Made by a program: the position numbers and the translations under genes | Source: Sacculina carcini | Lineage: Eukaryota; Arthropoda; Thecostraca; Sacculinidae | NCBI GenBank assembly: GCA_916048095.2 | Contig: OU696589.1 | Coordinates: 6,702,183 to 6,766,182, forward strand | Reading direction: 5' to 3' | DNA length: 64,000 bases | Notes under the pieces: model-generated | Databases searched by the model: none | Told to the model about the DNA's origin: nothing | The model's input: only the letters and a program-made list of their open reading frames with translations | In this document: positions 12,776 through 29,100 of the stretch, one piece after another | How positions within the stretch are numbered: the stretch's first letter is position 1 | Layout: each line of letters begins with the position of its first letter

Positions 12776-14159
12776 GAACACACACTCACACGCACATGAA
12801 CAAACACATACACATATATGAACACACACTCACATGGATAGATATTCACAAACACATACAAACACACAAATGAACAGACACACACACAGACTCAGCTGAC
12901 TACACACGCTGGCATGCTACATATGCATGTGTGTGTGTATGTGTGTGTGCGTGTATATGTCTGTTAATGTGTGTGTGTGTGTGTGTGTATGTGTGTACTC
13001 ACATTTCTAACCATCTGTGGCAGCAAAAAACACATGAACATCGACAATTAGTATCGTTCCCACACACCCAATACACACAGAGAGAGAGAGAGAGAGACAC
13101 ACACACATACACATATACGACAACACAATGAAAACATACGATTAACCGCACACTCACAGACAGACAAATATATACATGGAAAGAGAGAGAGAGAGAGAGA
13201 CACACACATATACGACAACACAATGAAAACATACGATTAACCGCACACTCACAGACAGACAGACAAATATATACATGGAAAGAGAGAGAGAGGCGCGTGC
13301 ATATTCACCTTGCACACCTCCAGGTTATTCTCCTTGTACTTGCGCTTGTAGCGTTGCACTTCGCCTTTCAGCTGATGGTTGTGATTCTGCAGACTGGTGA
13401 TGAGGTGTCGCATCTCGCGATTTATCGGTCCTGTCTGCTCGTTGGCCGCCAAATTCTGCTCGAACTCGATGCGCAACATTTCGTATTCCTTGCGCACTCG
13501 AGCCAGCTCGTCCTCCTGCTGAATCTCCTTGGTGCGCAGTTTACGCTGTGATAACAGCTCCTCACTCTGACAACACACACACATACACACAATCATACGT
13601 GATATGCATATGACCTGATCACTAATCGACGGCGCCTCGATGTATGGTGGTAACACACACTACACACACACTACACACACACACATACACACACACATGA
13701 TAAATAAATGAATATATAAATGAATAAGTGACCTAATGAGCGAATGAAAGAGATGACAACATAAAGACATGGTGTGTATATGTATGTATAATTGAATCAA
13801 CGAATGAAAGCATGAATAAACGAGCGAATGAGAGGCCAGAGAAGAGAGAGATCGTATATATATGTGTGTGTGTGTGCCAGTGTATGTGTCAGTGTGTGTG
13901 TCAGTGTATGTGTGTGTGAGTGTGTGTGTGTGTGTGTCAGTGTTTATGTGTCAGTATGTGTGTGTCAGTGTGTGTCAGTTTGTCAGTGTGTGTGTCAGTG
14001 TGTGTATCAGTGTGTGAGTGTGTGTCAGTGTATGTGTCAGTGTGTATGTGTCAGTGTGTATGTGTCAGTGTGTCAGTGTGTTGGTGAGTGCGTGTGTGTG
14101 TGTGTGTATGTGTGTGTGTGTGTGTGTGTGTCAGTATGTGTCAGTGTGTCAGTGTATGT

Positions 14160-14248
<89 letters not shown>

Positions 14249-14489
14249 AGTGTGTTGGTCAGTGTGTCAGTGTGTTAGCTTCATATGTATATGTGAGTAT
14301 ATGTGTGTATGATTGTATGTGGGTGTGCACTTGTATGTATGTGTTCATATGTACATGCATGCATGAGTATGTGCATGTAGGCATATAGATGTGTGTGTGT
14401 GTGTGTGTGTGTGGCGCTTTTGGGAATTTGTGAAACTATTGTAAAGGCGCATTATAAATCTATATATATAAAAGAGATCCTCTGTGTGT

Positions 14490-14526
<37 letters not shown>

Positions 14527-17500
14527 CGACCCTCCTTGGTCCATTTTCTATCAGCTATTATTCGGCCACCACTCAGCCTACCCGCTAACAATTTATACCA
14601 TCACGTTGGAAATTTTCTTGTCTACACTTTAGATTAAATTTTAAATTTCAAAAATGAAATCAAAAAAAGTTATAGCGGTGAAAAGACAAAATGAACCCTG
14701 AAAAATGCGAAAATTGTGGTCAATGCTCTGCCATCTACTCCTCATAAACCAGAAATGGTACAGCCAAACAGATTATACCACTGTGTAGAAAATTTTCTGT
14801 TCTACAAGATAGGTTATAATTCATATCCAAAAATAGAACATAAAAGATGTAAACATGACAAAATTTCAATCTATATTCAAAATAATATTTATACTCCACG
14901 CGTCCGATTTTCTATACTTTTTTCTCTATGTATCAAAAACTAATTATCACACAACTAAATAAATAATACCATCATGCTGGGAATTTTGTTTGCTACAACA
15001 CGGTATAATTTTTAATTTTCCAAAGTGTATTGAAAAAAAGTTACGGCGGTGTGAAGTCAAAATGACAAAGTCAAAAATGCAAAATTAGCACTGGAAACCG
15101 TGAATGTTTTGGTAAATATTCCCCTATCTATTCCTCATAAACCAGCAATGGTACAGCTATAAAAATTATACTATTGTGTAGATAATTTTGTGTTCTACAA
15201 GAAAAGTTATAATTTATACCCACAAATGATACAAAAAATGTGTAAAATTGGCAAAATTCTCAAATACATCCAAAATTACACTTGAACACCGGGCGCCTAA
15301 ATTAATTCATTTTTCTACCTATTTCTCAGGAACTATTTGTCACACATTAAAATAAATTATATCATCGTGCTGGAAATTGTATTTTTTAAAATGCGGTATA
15401 ATTTTTAATTTTCCAAAGTGTATCTGAAGGAAGTTACGGCGGTGTAAAGTCAAAAGGACATATTGCCAATTTGACAGCTATTATGCGCACTTGCGATTAC
15501 ACAGGAATATACTACTGTGTAGAGAATTTTGTGTTCTACAAGAAAAGGTGTAATTTATACCCACAAATGATACAAAAAACGTGTAAAATTGGCAAAATTC
15601 TCAAATACATCCAACATTACACTTGAACACCGGGTGACTACAATTTATTCATTTTTATACCCATTTCTCAGGAACTGTTTGTCATACATTAAAATTAATT
15701 ATACCATCGTGCTAGAAATTTTGTTTTCTACAATACGGTATAATTTTTAATTTTCCAAAGTGTATCTGAAGGAAGTTACGGCGGTGTAAAGTCAAATTGT
15801 CATGTTGCCAATTTGACAGCTATTATGCGCACTTGCGATTACACATGAATATACACTGATTTAATTTCACTGAAGTCCAATCATAATTTACGCACTTGCG
15901 ATTACACAGGAATATACTACTGTGTAGATAATTTTGTGTTCTACAAGATAAGCTATAATTTATACCCACAAATGATACAAAAAACGTGTAAAATTGGCAA
16001 AATTATCAAATACATCCAAAATTTCACTTGAACACCGGCCGAATAAAATTAATTAATTTTTCTACTATTTCTCAGTAACTATTTGTTAAACATAAAAATA
16101 AATTATACCATCGTGCTAGAAATCTTGTTTTCTACAATACGGTATAATTTGTAATTTTACAAAGTGTATCTGAAGGAAGTTACGGCGGTGTAAAGTCAAA
16201 TTATCATGTTGCCAATTTGACAGCTATTATGCGCACTTGCGATTACACAGGAATATACACCGATTAAATTTCACTGAAGCCCAATCACAATTAAGAATTC
16301 ATCATATTATCTCCAAGCATGGATGGTGTGGTTTTATTGCGTACAGTTTAATTAATGCTACACTATACTGAATATAAAGGCTTTATTGTCCTCAATAACG
16401 GAATATACTACTGTGTAGAAAATTTTGTGTTCTACAAGAAAAGGTATAATTTATACCCACAAATGATACAAAAAACGTGTAAAATTGGCAAAATTCTCAA
16501 ATACATCCAAAATTACACTTGAGCACCGGGTGACTAAAATTTATTCATTTTTCTACCTATTTCTCAAAAACTAATTGTGACACATTAAAATGAATTATAC
16601 CATCGTGCTAGAAATTTTGGTTTCTACAATATGGTATAATTCTTAAATATCCAAAGTGTATCTGAAGGAAGTTACGGCGGTGTAAAGTCAAAATGTCATG
16701 TTGCCAATTTGACAGCTATTATGCGCACTGGCGATTACACATGAATATACACTGATTTAATTTCACTGAAGTCTAATCACAATTGACGCACTTGCGATTA
16801 CTCAGGAACATACTACTGTGTAGAGAATTTTGTGTTCTACAAGATAAGCTATAATTTATACCCACAAATGATACAAAAAACGTGTAAAATTGGCAAAATT
16901 CTCAAATACATCCAAAATTACACTTGAACACCGGGCGACTAAAATTAATTCATTTTTCTACCTATTTCTCAGGAACTATTTGTTACACATAAAAATAAAT
17001 TATACCATCGTGCTAGAAATTTTGTTTTCTACAACACGGTATTATTCTTAATTTTCCAAAGTGTATCTGAACTTTCCAAAGTGTATCTGAAGTGTTATGA
17101 ATTGCTCCGCACAACGGGCGGGTTTTAATGCTATATATATATATCAGTATATTTTGTGATCACAAACTAATAAGTTAAATCACCTCAGACTAGGCTGAGA
17201 GCGGTCAAGATTGAATGGTTGGGTTGGGTTGGGTAGGTTTGACTCAGGTTATATTGGGTTTTAATGATAGCGGAAAATATATAAATTTTAACAATCAACA
17301 TTATAGCGGTAAAAGTGAAATAGTACTTAAGGAAATGATATTGGGGAATGATGTTAAGTAATAAATATAGTTTGGAAACATTCTGATGAAAAGATTTCAT
17401 CATCTTTCATTGTTTGTTTCGTGTTTGTGTTCTGAATTATACCACACGACGGGCAGATTTATATATCAGGCGGGTTGAGGGATAATATTTGTTAAAATAA

Positions 17501-20067
17501 GAACAAAAATATTCACATTTAGACTTTTCTATTGGTTAAGATATTTATAGGTTACATTTTTTGGTTTTCAATTTGTATTCATTATATTTTATGGATTTGA
17601 TATGAATTTTATTGTATGAATTGCTCCGCACAACGGGCGGGTTTTAATGCTATATCTATATATATAAAAGAGATCCTCTGTGTGTGTGTCTGTGTGTGTG
17701 TGTGTGTGTGTGTGTTCGACCCTCCTTGGTCCATTTTCTATCAGCTATTATTCGGCCACCACTCAGCCTACCCGCTAACAATTTATACCATCACGTTGGA
17801 CATTTTCTTGTCTACACTTTAGATTAAATTTTAAATTTCAAAAATGAAATCAAAAAAAGTTATAGCGGTGAAAAGACAAAATGAACCCTGAAAAATGCGA
17901 AAATTGTGGTCAATGCTCTGCCATCTACTCCTCATAAACCAGAAATGGTACAGCCAAACAGATTATACCACTGTGTAGAAAATTTTCTGTTCTACAAGAT
18001 AGGTTATAATTCATATCCAAAAATAGAACATAAAAGATGTAAACATGACAAAATTTCAATCTATATTCAAAATTATATTTATACTCCACGCGTCCGATTT
18101 TCTATACTTTTTTCTCTATGTATCAAAAACTAATTATCACACAACTAAATAAATAATACCATCATGCTGGGAATTTTGTTTGCTACAACACGGTATAATT
18201 TTTAATTTTCCAAAGTGTATTGAAAAAAAGTTACGGCGGTGTGAAGTCAAAATGACAAAGTCAAAAATGCAAAATTAGCACTGGAAACCGTGAATGTTTT
18301 GGTAAATATTCCCCTATCTATTCCTCATAAACCAGCAATGGTACAGCTATAAAAATTATACTATTGTGTAGATAATTTTGTGTTCTACAAGAAAAGTTAT
18401 AATTTATACCCACAAATGATACAAAAAATGTGTAAAATTGGCAAAATTGTCAAATACATCCAAAATTACACTTGATCACCGGGCGCCTAAATTAATTCAT
18501 TTTTCTACCTATTTCTCAGGAACTATTTGTCACACATTAAAATAAATTATATCATCGTGCTGGAAATTGTATTTTTTAAAATGCGGTATAATTCTTAATT
18601 TTCCAAAGTGTATCTGAAGGAAGTGACGGCGGTGTAAAGTCAAAAGGACATATTGCCAATTTGACAGCTATTATGCGCACTTGCGATTACACAGGAATAT
18701 ACTACTGTGTAGAGAATTTTGTGTTCTACAAGAAAAGGTGTAATTTATACCCACAAATGATACAAAAAACGTGTAAAATTGGCAAAATTCTCAAATACAT
18801 CCAAAATTACACTTGAACACCGGGTGACTACAATTTATTCATTTTTATACCCATTTCTCAGAAACTGTTTGTCATACATTAAAATTAATTATACCATCGT
18901 GCTAGAAATTTTGTTTTCTACAATACGGTATAATTTTTAATTTTCCAAAGTGTATCTGAAGGAAGTTACGGCGGTGTAAAGTCAAAATGTCATGTTGCCA
19001 ATTTGACAGCTATTATGCGCACTGGCGATTACACATGAATATACACTGATTTAATTTCACTGAAGTCTAATCACAATTGACGCACTTGCGATTACTCAGG
19101 AACATACTACTGTGTAGAGAATTTTGTGTTCTACAAGATAAGCTATAATTTATACCCACAAATGATACAAAAAACGTGTAAAATTGGCAAAATTCTCAAA
19201 TACATCCAAAATTACACTTGAACACCGGGCGACTAAAATTAATTCATTTTTCTACCTATTTCTCAGGAACTATTTGTTACACATAAAAATAAATTATACC
19301 ATCGTGCTAGAAATTTTGTTTTCTACAACACGGTATTATTCTTAATTTTCCAAAGTGTATCTGAATTTTCCAAAGTGTATCTGAAGTGTTATGAATTGCT
19401 CCGCACAACGGGCGGGTTTTAATGCTATATATATATATATCAGTATATTTTGTGATCACAAACTAATAAGTTAAATCACCTCAGACTAGGCTGAGAGCGG
19501 TCAAGATTGAATGGTTGGGTTGGGTTGGGTAGGTTTGACTCAGGTTATATTGGGTTTTAATGATAGCGGAAAATATATAAATTTTAACAATCAACATTAT
19601 AGCGGTAAAAGTGAAATAGTACTTAAGGAAATGATATTGGGGAATGATGTTAAGTAATAAATATAGTTTGGAAACATTCTGATGAAAAGATTTCATCATC
19701 TTTCATTGTTTGTTTCGTGTTTGTGTTCTGAATTATACCACACGACGGGCAGATTTATATATCAGGCGGGTTGAGGGATAATATTTGTTAAAATAAGAAC
19801 AAAAATATTCACATTTAGACTTTTCTATTGGTTAAGATATTTATAGGTTACATTTTTTGGTTTTCAATTTGTATTCATTATATTTTATGGATTTGATATG
19901 AATTTTATTGTATGAATTGCTCCGCACAACGGGCGGGTTTTAATGCTATATATATACATAAAGAAGAAATTATCTGTCTGTCTGTGTATGTATGCTTGAA
20001 TATGAGGTGACATAATTGCGCAGGTTCAATGGTATATCTATATATATAAAAGAGATCCTCTGTGTGT

Positions 20068-20104
<37 letters not shown>

Positions 20105-23100
20105 CGACCCTCCTTGGTCCATTTTCTATCAGCTATTATTCGGCCACCACTCAGCCTACCCGCTAACAATTTATACCATCACGTTGGAAATTTTCTTGTC
20201 TACACTTTAGATTAAATTTTAAATTTCAAAAATGAAATCAAAAAAAGTTATAGCGGTGAAAAGACAAAATGAACCCTGAAAAATGCGAAAATTGTGGTCA
20301 ATGCTCTGCCATCTACTCCTCATAAACCAGAAATGGTACAGCCAAACAGATTATACCACTGTGTAGAAAATTTTCTGTTCTACAAGATAGGTTATAATTC
20401 ATATCCAAAAATAGAACATAAAAGATGTAAACATGACAAAATTTCAATCTATATTCAAAATAATATTTATACTCCACGCGTCCGATTTTCTATACTTTTT
20501 TCTCTATGTATCAAAAACTAATTATCACACAACTAAATAAATAATACCATCATGCTGGGAATTTTGTTTGCTACAACACGGTATAATTTTTAATTTTCCA
20601 AAGTGTATTGAAAAAAAGTTACGGCGGTGTGAAGTCAAAATGACAAAGTCAAAAATGCAAAATTAGCACTGGAAACCGTGAATGTTTTGGTAAATATTCC
20701 CCTATCTATTCCTCATAAACCAGCAATGGTATAGCTATAAAAATTATACTATTGTGTAGATAATTTTGTGTTCTACAAGAAAAGTTATAATTTATACCCA
20801 CAAATGATACAAAAAATGTGTAAAATTGGCAAAATTCTCAAATACATCCAAAATTACACTTGAACACCGGGCGCCTAAATTAATTCATTTTTCTACCTAT
20901 TTCTCAGGAACTATTTGTCACACATTAAAATAAATTATATCATCGTGCTGGAAATTGTATTTTTTAAAATGCGGTATAATTTTTAATTTTCCAAAGTGTA
21001 TCTGAAGGAAGTTACGGCGGTGTAAAGTCAAAAGGACATATTGCCAATTTGACAGCTATTATGCGCACTTGCGATTACACAGGAATATACTACTGTGTAG
21101 AGAATTTTGTGTTCTACAAGAAAAGGTGTAATTTATACCCACAAATGATACAAAAAACGTGTAAAATTGGCAAAATTCTCAAATACATCCAACATTACAC
21201 TTGAACACCGGGTGACTACAATTTATTCATTTTTATACCCATTTCTCAGGAACTGTTTGTCATACATTAAAATTAATTATACCATCGTGCTAGAAATTTT
21301 GTTTTCTACAATACGGTATAATTTTTAATTTTCCAAAGTGTATCTGAAGGAAGTTACGGCGGTGTAAAGTCAAATTGTCATGTTGCCAATTTGACAGCTA
21401 TTATGCGCACTTGCGATTACACATGAATATACACTGATTTAATTTCACTGAAGTCCAATCATAATTTACGCACTTGCGATTACACAGGAATATACTACTG
21501 TGTAGATAATTTTGTGTTCTACAAGATAAGCTATAATTTATACCCACAAATGATACAAAAAACGTGTAAAATTGGCAAAATTATCAAATACATCCAAAAT
21601 TTCACTTGAACACCGGCCGAATAAAATTAATTAATTTTTCTACTATTTCTCAGTAACTATTTGTTAAACATAAAAATAAATTATACCATCGTGCTAGAAA
21701 TCTTGTTTTCTACAATACGGTATAATTTGTAATTTTACAAAGTGTATCTGAAGGAAGTTACGGCGGTGTAAAGTCAAATTATCATGTTGCCAATTTGACA
21801 GCTATTATGCGCACTTGCGATTACACAGGAATATACACCGATTAAATTTCACTGAAGCCCAATCACAATTAAGAATTCATCATATTATCTCCAAGCATGG
21901 ATGGTGTGGTTTTATTGCGTACAGTTTAATTAATGCTACACTATACTGAATATAAAGGCTTTATTGTCCTCAATAACGGAATATACTACTGTGTAGAAAA
22001 TTTTGTGTTCTACAAGAAAAGGTATAATTTATACCCACAAATGATACAAAAAACGTGTAAAATTGGCAAAATTCTCAAATACATCCAAAATTACACTTGA
22101 GCACCGGGTGACTAAAATTTATTCATTTTTCTACCTATTTCTCAAAAACTAATTGTGACACATTAAAATGAATTATACCATCGTGCTAGAAATTTTGGTT
22201 TCTACAATATGGTATAATTCTTAAATATCCAAAGTGTATCTGAAGGAAGTTACGGCGGTGTAAAGTCAAAATGTCATGTTGCCAATTTGACAGCTATTAT
22301 GCGCACTGGCGATTACACATGAATATACACTGATTTAATTTCACTGAAGTCTAATCACAATTGACGCACTTGCGATTACTCAGGAACATACTACTGTGTA
22401 GAGAATTTTGTGTTCTACAAGATAAGCTATAATTTATACCCACAAATGATACAAAAAACGTGTAAAATTGGCAAAATTCTCAAATACATCCAAAATTACA
22501 CTTGAACACCGGGCGACTAAAATTAATTCATTTTTCTACCTATTTCTCAGGAACTATTTGTTACACATAAAAATAAATTATACCATCGTGCTAGAAATTT
22601 TGTTTTCTACAACACGGTATTATTCTTAATTTTCCAAAGTGTATCTGAACTTTCCAAAGTGTATCTGAAGTGTTATGAATTGCTCCGCACAACGGGCGGG
22701 TTTTAATGCTATATATATATATCAGTATATTTTGTGATCACAAACTAATAAGTTAAATCACCTCAGACTAGGCTGAGAGCGGTCAAGATTGAATGGTTGG
22801 GTTGGGTTGGGTAGGTTTGACTCAGGTTATATTGGGTTTTAATGATAGCGGAAAATATATAAATTTTAACAATCAACATTATAGCGGTAAAAGTGAAATA
22901 GTACTTAAGGAAATGATATTGGGGAATGATGTTAAGTAATAAATATAGTTTGGAAACATTCTGATGAAAAGATTTCATCATCTTTCATTGTTTGTTTCGT
23001 GTTTGTGTTCTGAATTATACCACACGACGGGCAGATTTATATATCAGGCGGGTTGAGGGATAATATTTGTTAAAATAAGAACAAAAATATTCACATTTAG

Positions 23101-26100
23101 ACTTTTCTATTGGTTAAGATATTTATAGGTTACATTTTTTGGTTTTCAATTTGTATTCATTATATTTTATGGATTTGATATGAATTTTATTGTATGAATT
23201 GCTCCGCACAACGGGCGGGTTTTAATGCTATATCTATATATATAAAAGAGATCCTCTGTGTGTGTGTCTGTGTGTGTGTGTGTGTGTGTGTGTTCGACCC
23301 TCCTTGGTCCATTTTCTATCAGCTATTATTCGGCCACCACTCAGCCTACCCGCTAACAATTTATACCATCACGTTGGACATGTTCTTGTCTACACTTTAG
23401 ATTAAATTTTAAATTTCAAAAATGAAATCAAAAAAAGTTATAGCGGTGAAAAGACAAAATGAACCCTGAAAAATGCGAAAATTGTGGTCAATGCTCTGCC
23501 ATCTACTCCTCATAAACCAGAAATGGTACAGCCAAACAGATTATACCACTGTGTAGAAAATTTTCTGTTCTACAAGATAGGTTATAATTCATATCCAAAA
23601 ATAGAACATAAAAGATGTAAACATGACAAAATTTAAATCTATATTCAAAATTATATTTATACTCCACGCGTCCGATTTTCTATACTTTTTTCTCTATGTA
23701 TCAAAAACTAATTATCACACAACTAAATAAATAATACCATCATGCTGGGAATTTTGTTTGCTACAACACGGTATAATTTTTAATTTTCCAAAGTGTATTG
23801 AAAAAAAGTTACGGCGGTGTGAAGTCAAAATGACAAAGTCAAAAATGCAAAATTAGCACTGGAAACCGTGAATGTTTTGGTAAATATTCCCCTATCTATT
23901 CCTCATAAACCAGCAATGGTACAGCTATAAAAATTATACTATTGTGTAGATAATTTTGTGTTCTACAAGAAAAGTTATAATTTATACCCACAAATGATAC
24001 AAAAAATGTGTAAAATTGGCAAAATTGTCAAATACATCCAAAATTACACTTGATCACCGGGCGCCTAAATTAATTCATTTTTCTACCTATTTCTCAGGAA
24101 CTATTTGTCACACATTAAAATAAATTATATCATCGTGCTGGAAATTGTATTTTTTAAAATGCGGTATAATTCTTAATTTTCCAAAGTGTATCTGAAGGAA
24201 GTGACGGCGGTGTAAAGTCAAAAGGACATATTGCCAATTTGACAGCTATTATGCGCACTTGCGATTACACAGGAATATACTACTGTGTAGAGAATTTTGT
24301 GTTCTACAAGAAAAGGTGTAATTTATACCCACAAATGATACAAAAAACGTGTAAAATTGGCAAAATTCTCAAATACATCCAAAATTACACTTGAACACCG
24401 GGTGACTACAATTTATTCATTTTTATACCCATTTCTCAGAAACTGTTTGTCATACATTAAAATTAATTATACCATCGTGCTAGAAATTTTGTTTTCTACA
24501 ATACGGTATAATTTTTAATTTTCCAAAGTGTATCTGAAGGAAGTTACGGCGGTGTAAAGTCAAAATGTCATGTTGCCAATTTGACAGCTATTATGCGCAC
24601 TGGCGATTACACATGAATATACACTGATTTAATTTCACTGAAGTCTAATCACAATTGACGCACTTGCGATTACTCAGGAACATACTACTGTGTAGAGAAT
24701 TTTGTGTTCTACAAGATAAGCTATAATTTATACCCACAAATGATACAAAAAACGTGTAAAATTGGCAAAATTCTCAAATACATCCAAAATTACACTTGAA
24801 CACCGGGCGACTAAAATTAATTCATTTTTCTACCTATTTCTCAGGAACTATTTGTTACACATAAAAATAAATTATACCATCGTGCTAGAAATTTTGTTTT
24901 CTACAACACGGTATTATTCTTAATTTTCCAAAGTGTATCTGAATTTTCCAAAGTGTATCTGAAGTGTTATGAATTGCTCCGCACAACGGGCGGGTTTTAA
25001 TGCTATATATATATATATCAGTATATTTTGTGATCACAAACTAATAAGTTAAATCACCTCAGACTAGGCTGAGAGCGGTCAAGATTGAATGGTTGGGTTG
25101 GGTTGGGTAGGTTTGACTCAGGTTATATTGGGTTTTAATGATAGCGGAAAATATATAAATTTTAACAATCAACATTATAGCGGTAAAAGTGAAATAGTAC
25201 TTAAGGAAATGATATTGGGGAATGATGTTAAGTAATAAATATAGTTTGGAAACATTCTGATGAAAAGATTTCATCATCTTTCATTGTTTGTTTCGTGTTT
25301 GTGTTCTGAATTATACCACACGACGGGCAGATTTATATATCAGGCGGGTTGAGGGATAATATTTGTTAAAATAAGAACAAAAATATTCACATTTAGACTT
25401 TTCTATTGGTTAAGATATTTATAGGTTACATTTTTTGGTTTTCAATTTGTATTCATTATATTTTATGGATTTGATATGAATTTTATTGTATGAATTGCTC
25501 CGCACAACGGGCGGGTTTTAATGCTATATATATACATAAAGAAGAAATTATCTGTCTGTCTGTGTATGTATGCTTGAATATGAGGTGACATAATTGCGCA
25601 GGTTCAATGGTATATATATACATAAAGAAGAAATTATCTGTCTGTCTGTGTGTGTATGCTTGAATGAGGTGACATAATTGCGCGGGTTCAATGGTATAGA
25701 TCAGGGGCTTAATTGTTCCGCACGACGGGCGGGTAAAATGCTACTGGGAACAAAGTAAACTACTGAATTATTGTACCATATAGAACCATTAAATAAAAAA
25801 CCATTATTATATAATAAAGAACCATTTGAATATTAGTTAGTTAGTTGTCATTAGTTGGTTTATATATAAAGAACCATTGGTGTTGGGGCTTAATTGTTCC
25901 GCACGACGGGCGGGTTTAAATATGAGGCTGTTCGAGGGAAAATGTTAAATGTTTTGCTTTTTAATTTGTATTCAGTTTATTTTATGGATTGAATATGCAT
26001 TATATTTTTATGGATTGAATATGCATTTTATTTTATAAATTGTTCAGCACGACGGGCGGGTTTAAATATGAGACGGGCTGAAGGAAAATATGTTGTCAAA

Positions 26101-29100
26101 AAATATAATTGAATTTAGACTTTTCAATTGAGTAAGATTTTAATGAGTATATCTGTTTTCTTTTTACATTTGCAATATGTTTATGAATTGAATATGAATT
26201 TCATCTTATGAATTGCTCCGCACAACTGGCGGGTTTCAATGCTAGACGGTGATATCAAGTTATTAAAATATTTTGGAAACATTATGATGAAAAAGTGTAG
26301 TCATTTTTCATTGTTTCGTGTCTGAGTTCTGAATTATTCAGCACTATTATTAATTAAAATTGACTAAAATTAATTCATTTTTCTACCTATTTCTCAGGAA
26401 CTATTTGTTACACATAAAAATAAATTATACCATCGTGCTAGAAATTTTGTTTTCTACAACACGGTATTATTCTTAATTTTCCAAAGTGTATCTGAATTTT
26501 CCAAAGTGTATCTGAAGTGTTATGAATTGCTCCGCACAACGGGCGGGTTTTAATGCTATATATATATATCAGTATATTTTGTGATCACAAACTAATAAGT
26601 TAAATCACCTCAGACTAGGCTGAGAGCGGTCAAGATTGAATGGTTGGGTTGGGTTGGGTAGGTTTGACTCAGGTTATATTGGGTTTTAATGATAGCGGAA
26701 AATATATAAATTTTAACAATCAACATTATAGCGGTAAAAGTGAAATAGTACTTAAGGAAATGATATTGGGGAATGATGTTAAGTAATAAATATAGTTTGG
26801 AAACATTCTGATGAAAAGATTTCATCATCTTTCATTGTTTGTTTCGTGTTTGTGTTCTGAATTATACCACACGACGGGCAGATTTATATATCAGGCGGGT
26901 TGAGGGATAATATTTGTTAAAATAAGAACAAAAATATTCACATTTAGACTTTTCTATTGGTTAAGATATTTATAGGTTACATTTTTTGGTTTTCAATTTG
27001 TATTCATTATATTTTATGGATTTGATATGAATTTTATTGTATGAATTGCTCCGCACAACGGGCGGGTTTTAATGCTATATATATACATAAAGAAGAAATT
27101 ATCTGTCTGTCTGTGTATGTATGCTTGAATATGAGGTGACATAATTGCGCAGGTTCAATGGTATATATATACATAAAGAAGAAATTATCTGTCTGTCTGT
27201 GTGTGTATGCTTGAATGAGGTGACATAATTGCGCGGGTTCAATGGTATAGATCAGGGGCTTAATTGTTCCGCACGACGGGCGGGTAAAATGCTACTGGGA
27301 ACAAAGTAAACTACTGAATTATTGTACCATATAGAACCATTAAATAAAAAACCATTATTATATAATAAAGAACCATTTGAATATTAGTTAGTTAGTTGTC
27401 ATTAGTTGGTTTATATATAAAGAACCATTGGTGTTGGGGCTTAATTGTTCCGCACGACGGGCGGGTTTAAATATGAGGCTGTTCGAGGGAAAATGTTAAA
27501 TGTTTTGCTTTTTAATTTGTATTCAGTTTATTTTATGGATTGAATATGCATTTTATTTTTATGGATTGAATATGCATTTTATTTTATAAATTGTTCAGCA
27601 CGACGGGCGGGTTTAAATATGAGACGGGCTGAAGGAAAATATGTTGTCAAAAAATATAATTGAATTTAGACTTTTCAATTGAGTAAGATTTTAATGAGTA
27701 TATCTGTTTTCTTTTTAAATTTGCAATATGTTTATGAATTGAATATGAATTTCATCTTATGAATTGCTCCGCACAACTGGCGGGTTTCAATGCTAGACGG
27801 TGATATCAAGTTATTAAAATATTTTGGAAACATTATGATGAAAAAGTGTAGTCATTTTTCATTGTTTCGTGTCTGAGTTCTGAATTATTCAGCACTATTA
27901 TTAATTAAAATTGACTAAAATTAATTCATTTTTCTACCTATTTCTCAGGAACTATTTGTTACACATAAAAATAAATTATACCATCGTGCTAGAAATTTTG
28001 TTTTCTACAACACGGTATTATTCTTAATTTTCCAAAGTGTATCTGAATTTTCCAAAGTGTATCTGAAGTGTTATGAATTGCTCCGCACAACGGGCGGGTT
28101 TTAATGCTATATATATATATCAGTATATTTTGTGATCACAAACTAATAAGTTAAATCACCTCAGACTAGGCTGAGAGCGGTCAAGATTGAATGGTTGGGT
28201 TGGGTTGGGTAGGTTTGACTCAGGTTATATTGGGTTTTAATGATAGCGGAAAATATATAAATTTTAACAATCAACATTATAGCGGTAAAAGTGAAATAGT
28301 ACTTAAGGAAATGATATTGGGGAATGATGTTAAGTAATAAATATAGTTTGGAAACATTCTGATGAAAAGATTTCATCATCTTTCATTGTTTGTTTCGTGT
28401 TTGTGTTCTGAATTATACCACACGACGGGCAGATTTATATATCAGGCGGGTTGAGGGATAATATTTGTCAAAATAAGAACAAAAATATTCACATTTAGAC
28501 TTTTCTATTGGTTAAGATATTTATAGGTTACATTTTTTGGTTTTCAATTTGTATTCATTATATTTTATGGATTTGATATGAATTTTATTGTATGAATTGC
28601 TCCGCACAACGGGCGGGTTTTAATGCTATATATATACATAAAGAAGAAATTATCTGTCTGTCTGTGTATGTATGCTTGAATATGAGGTGACATAATTGCG
28701 CAGGTTCAATGGTATATATATACATAAAGAAGAAATTATCTGTCTGTCTGTGTGTGTATGCTTGAATGAGGTGACATAATTGCGCGGGTTCAATGGTATA
28801 GATCAGGGGCTTAATTGTTCCGCACGACGGGCGGGTAAAATGCTACTGGGAACAAAGTAAACTACTGAATTATTGTACCATATAGAACCATTAAATAAAA
28901 AACCATTATTATATAATAAAGAACCATTTGAATATTAGTTAGTTAGTTGTCATTAGTTGGTTTATATATAAAGAACCATTGGTGTTGGGGCTTAATTGTT
29001 CCGCACGACGGGCGGGTTTAAATATGAGGCTGTTCGAGGGAAAATGTTAAATGTTTTGCTTTTTAATTTGTATTCAGTTTATTTTATGGATTGAATATGC

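Noticed and set aside
17216-17242. Interstitial telomere-like (GGTTGG) run in the Helitron units
   Set aside because: Only a few imperfect repeats, part of every array copy, and not TTAGGG.
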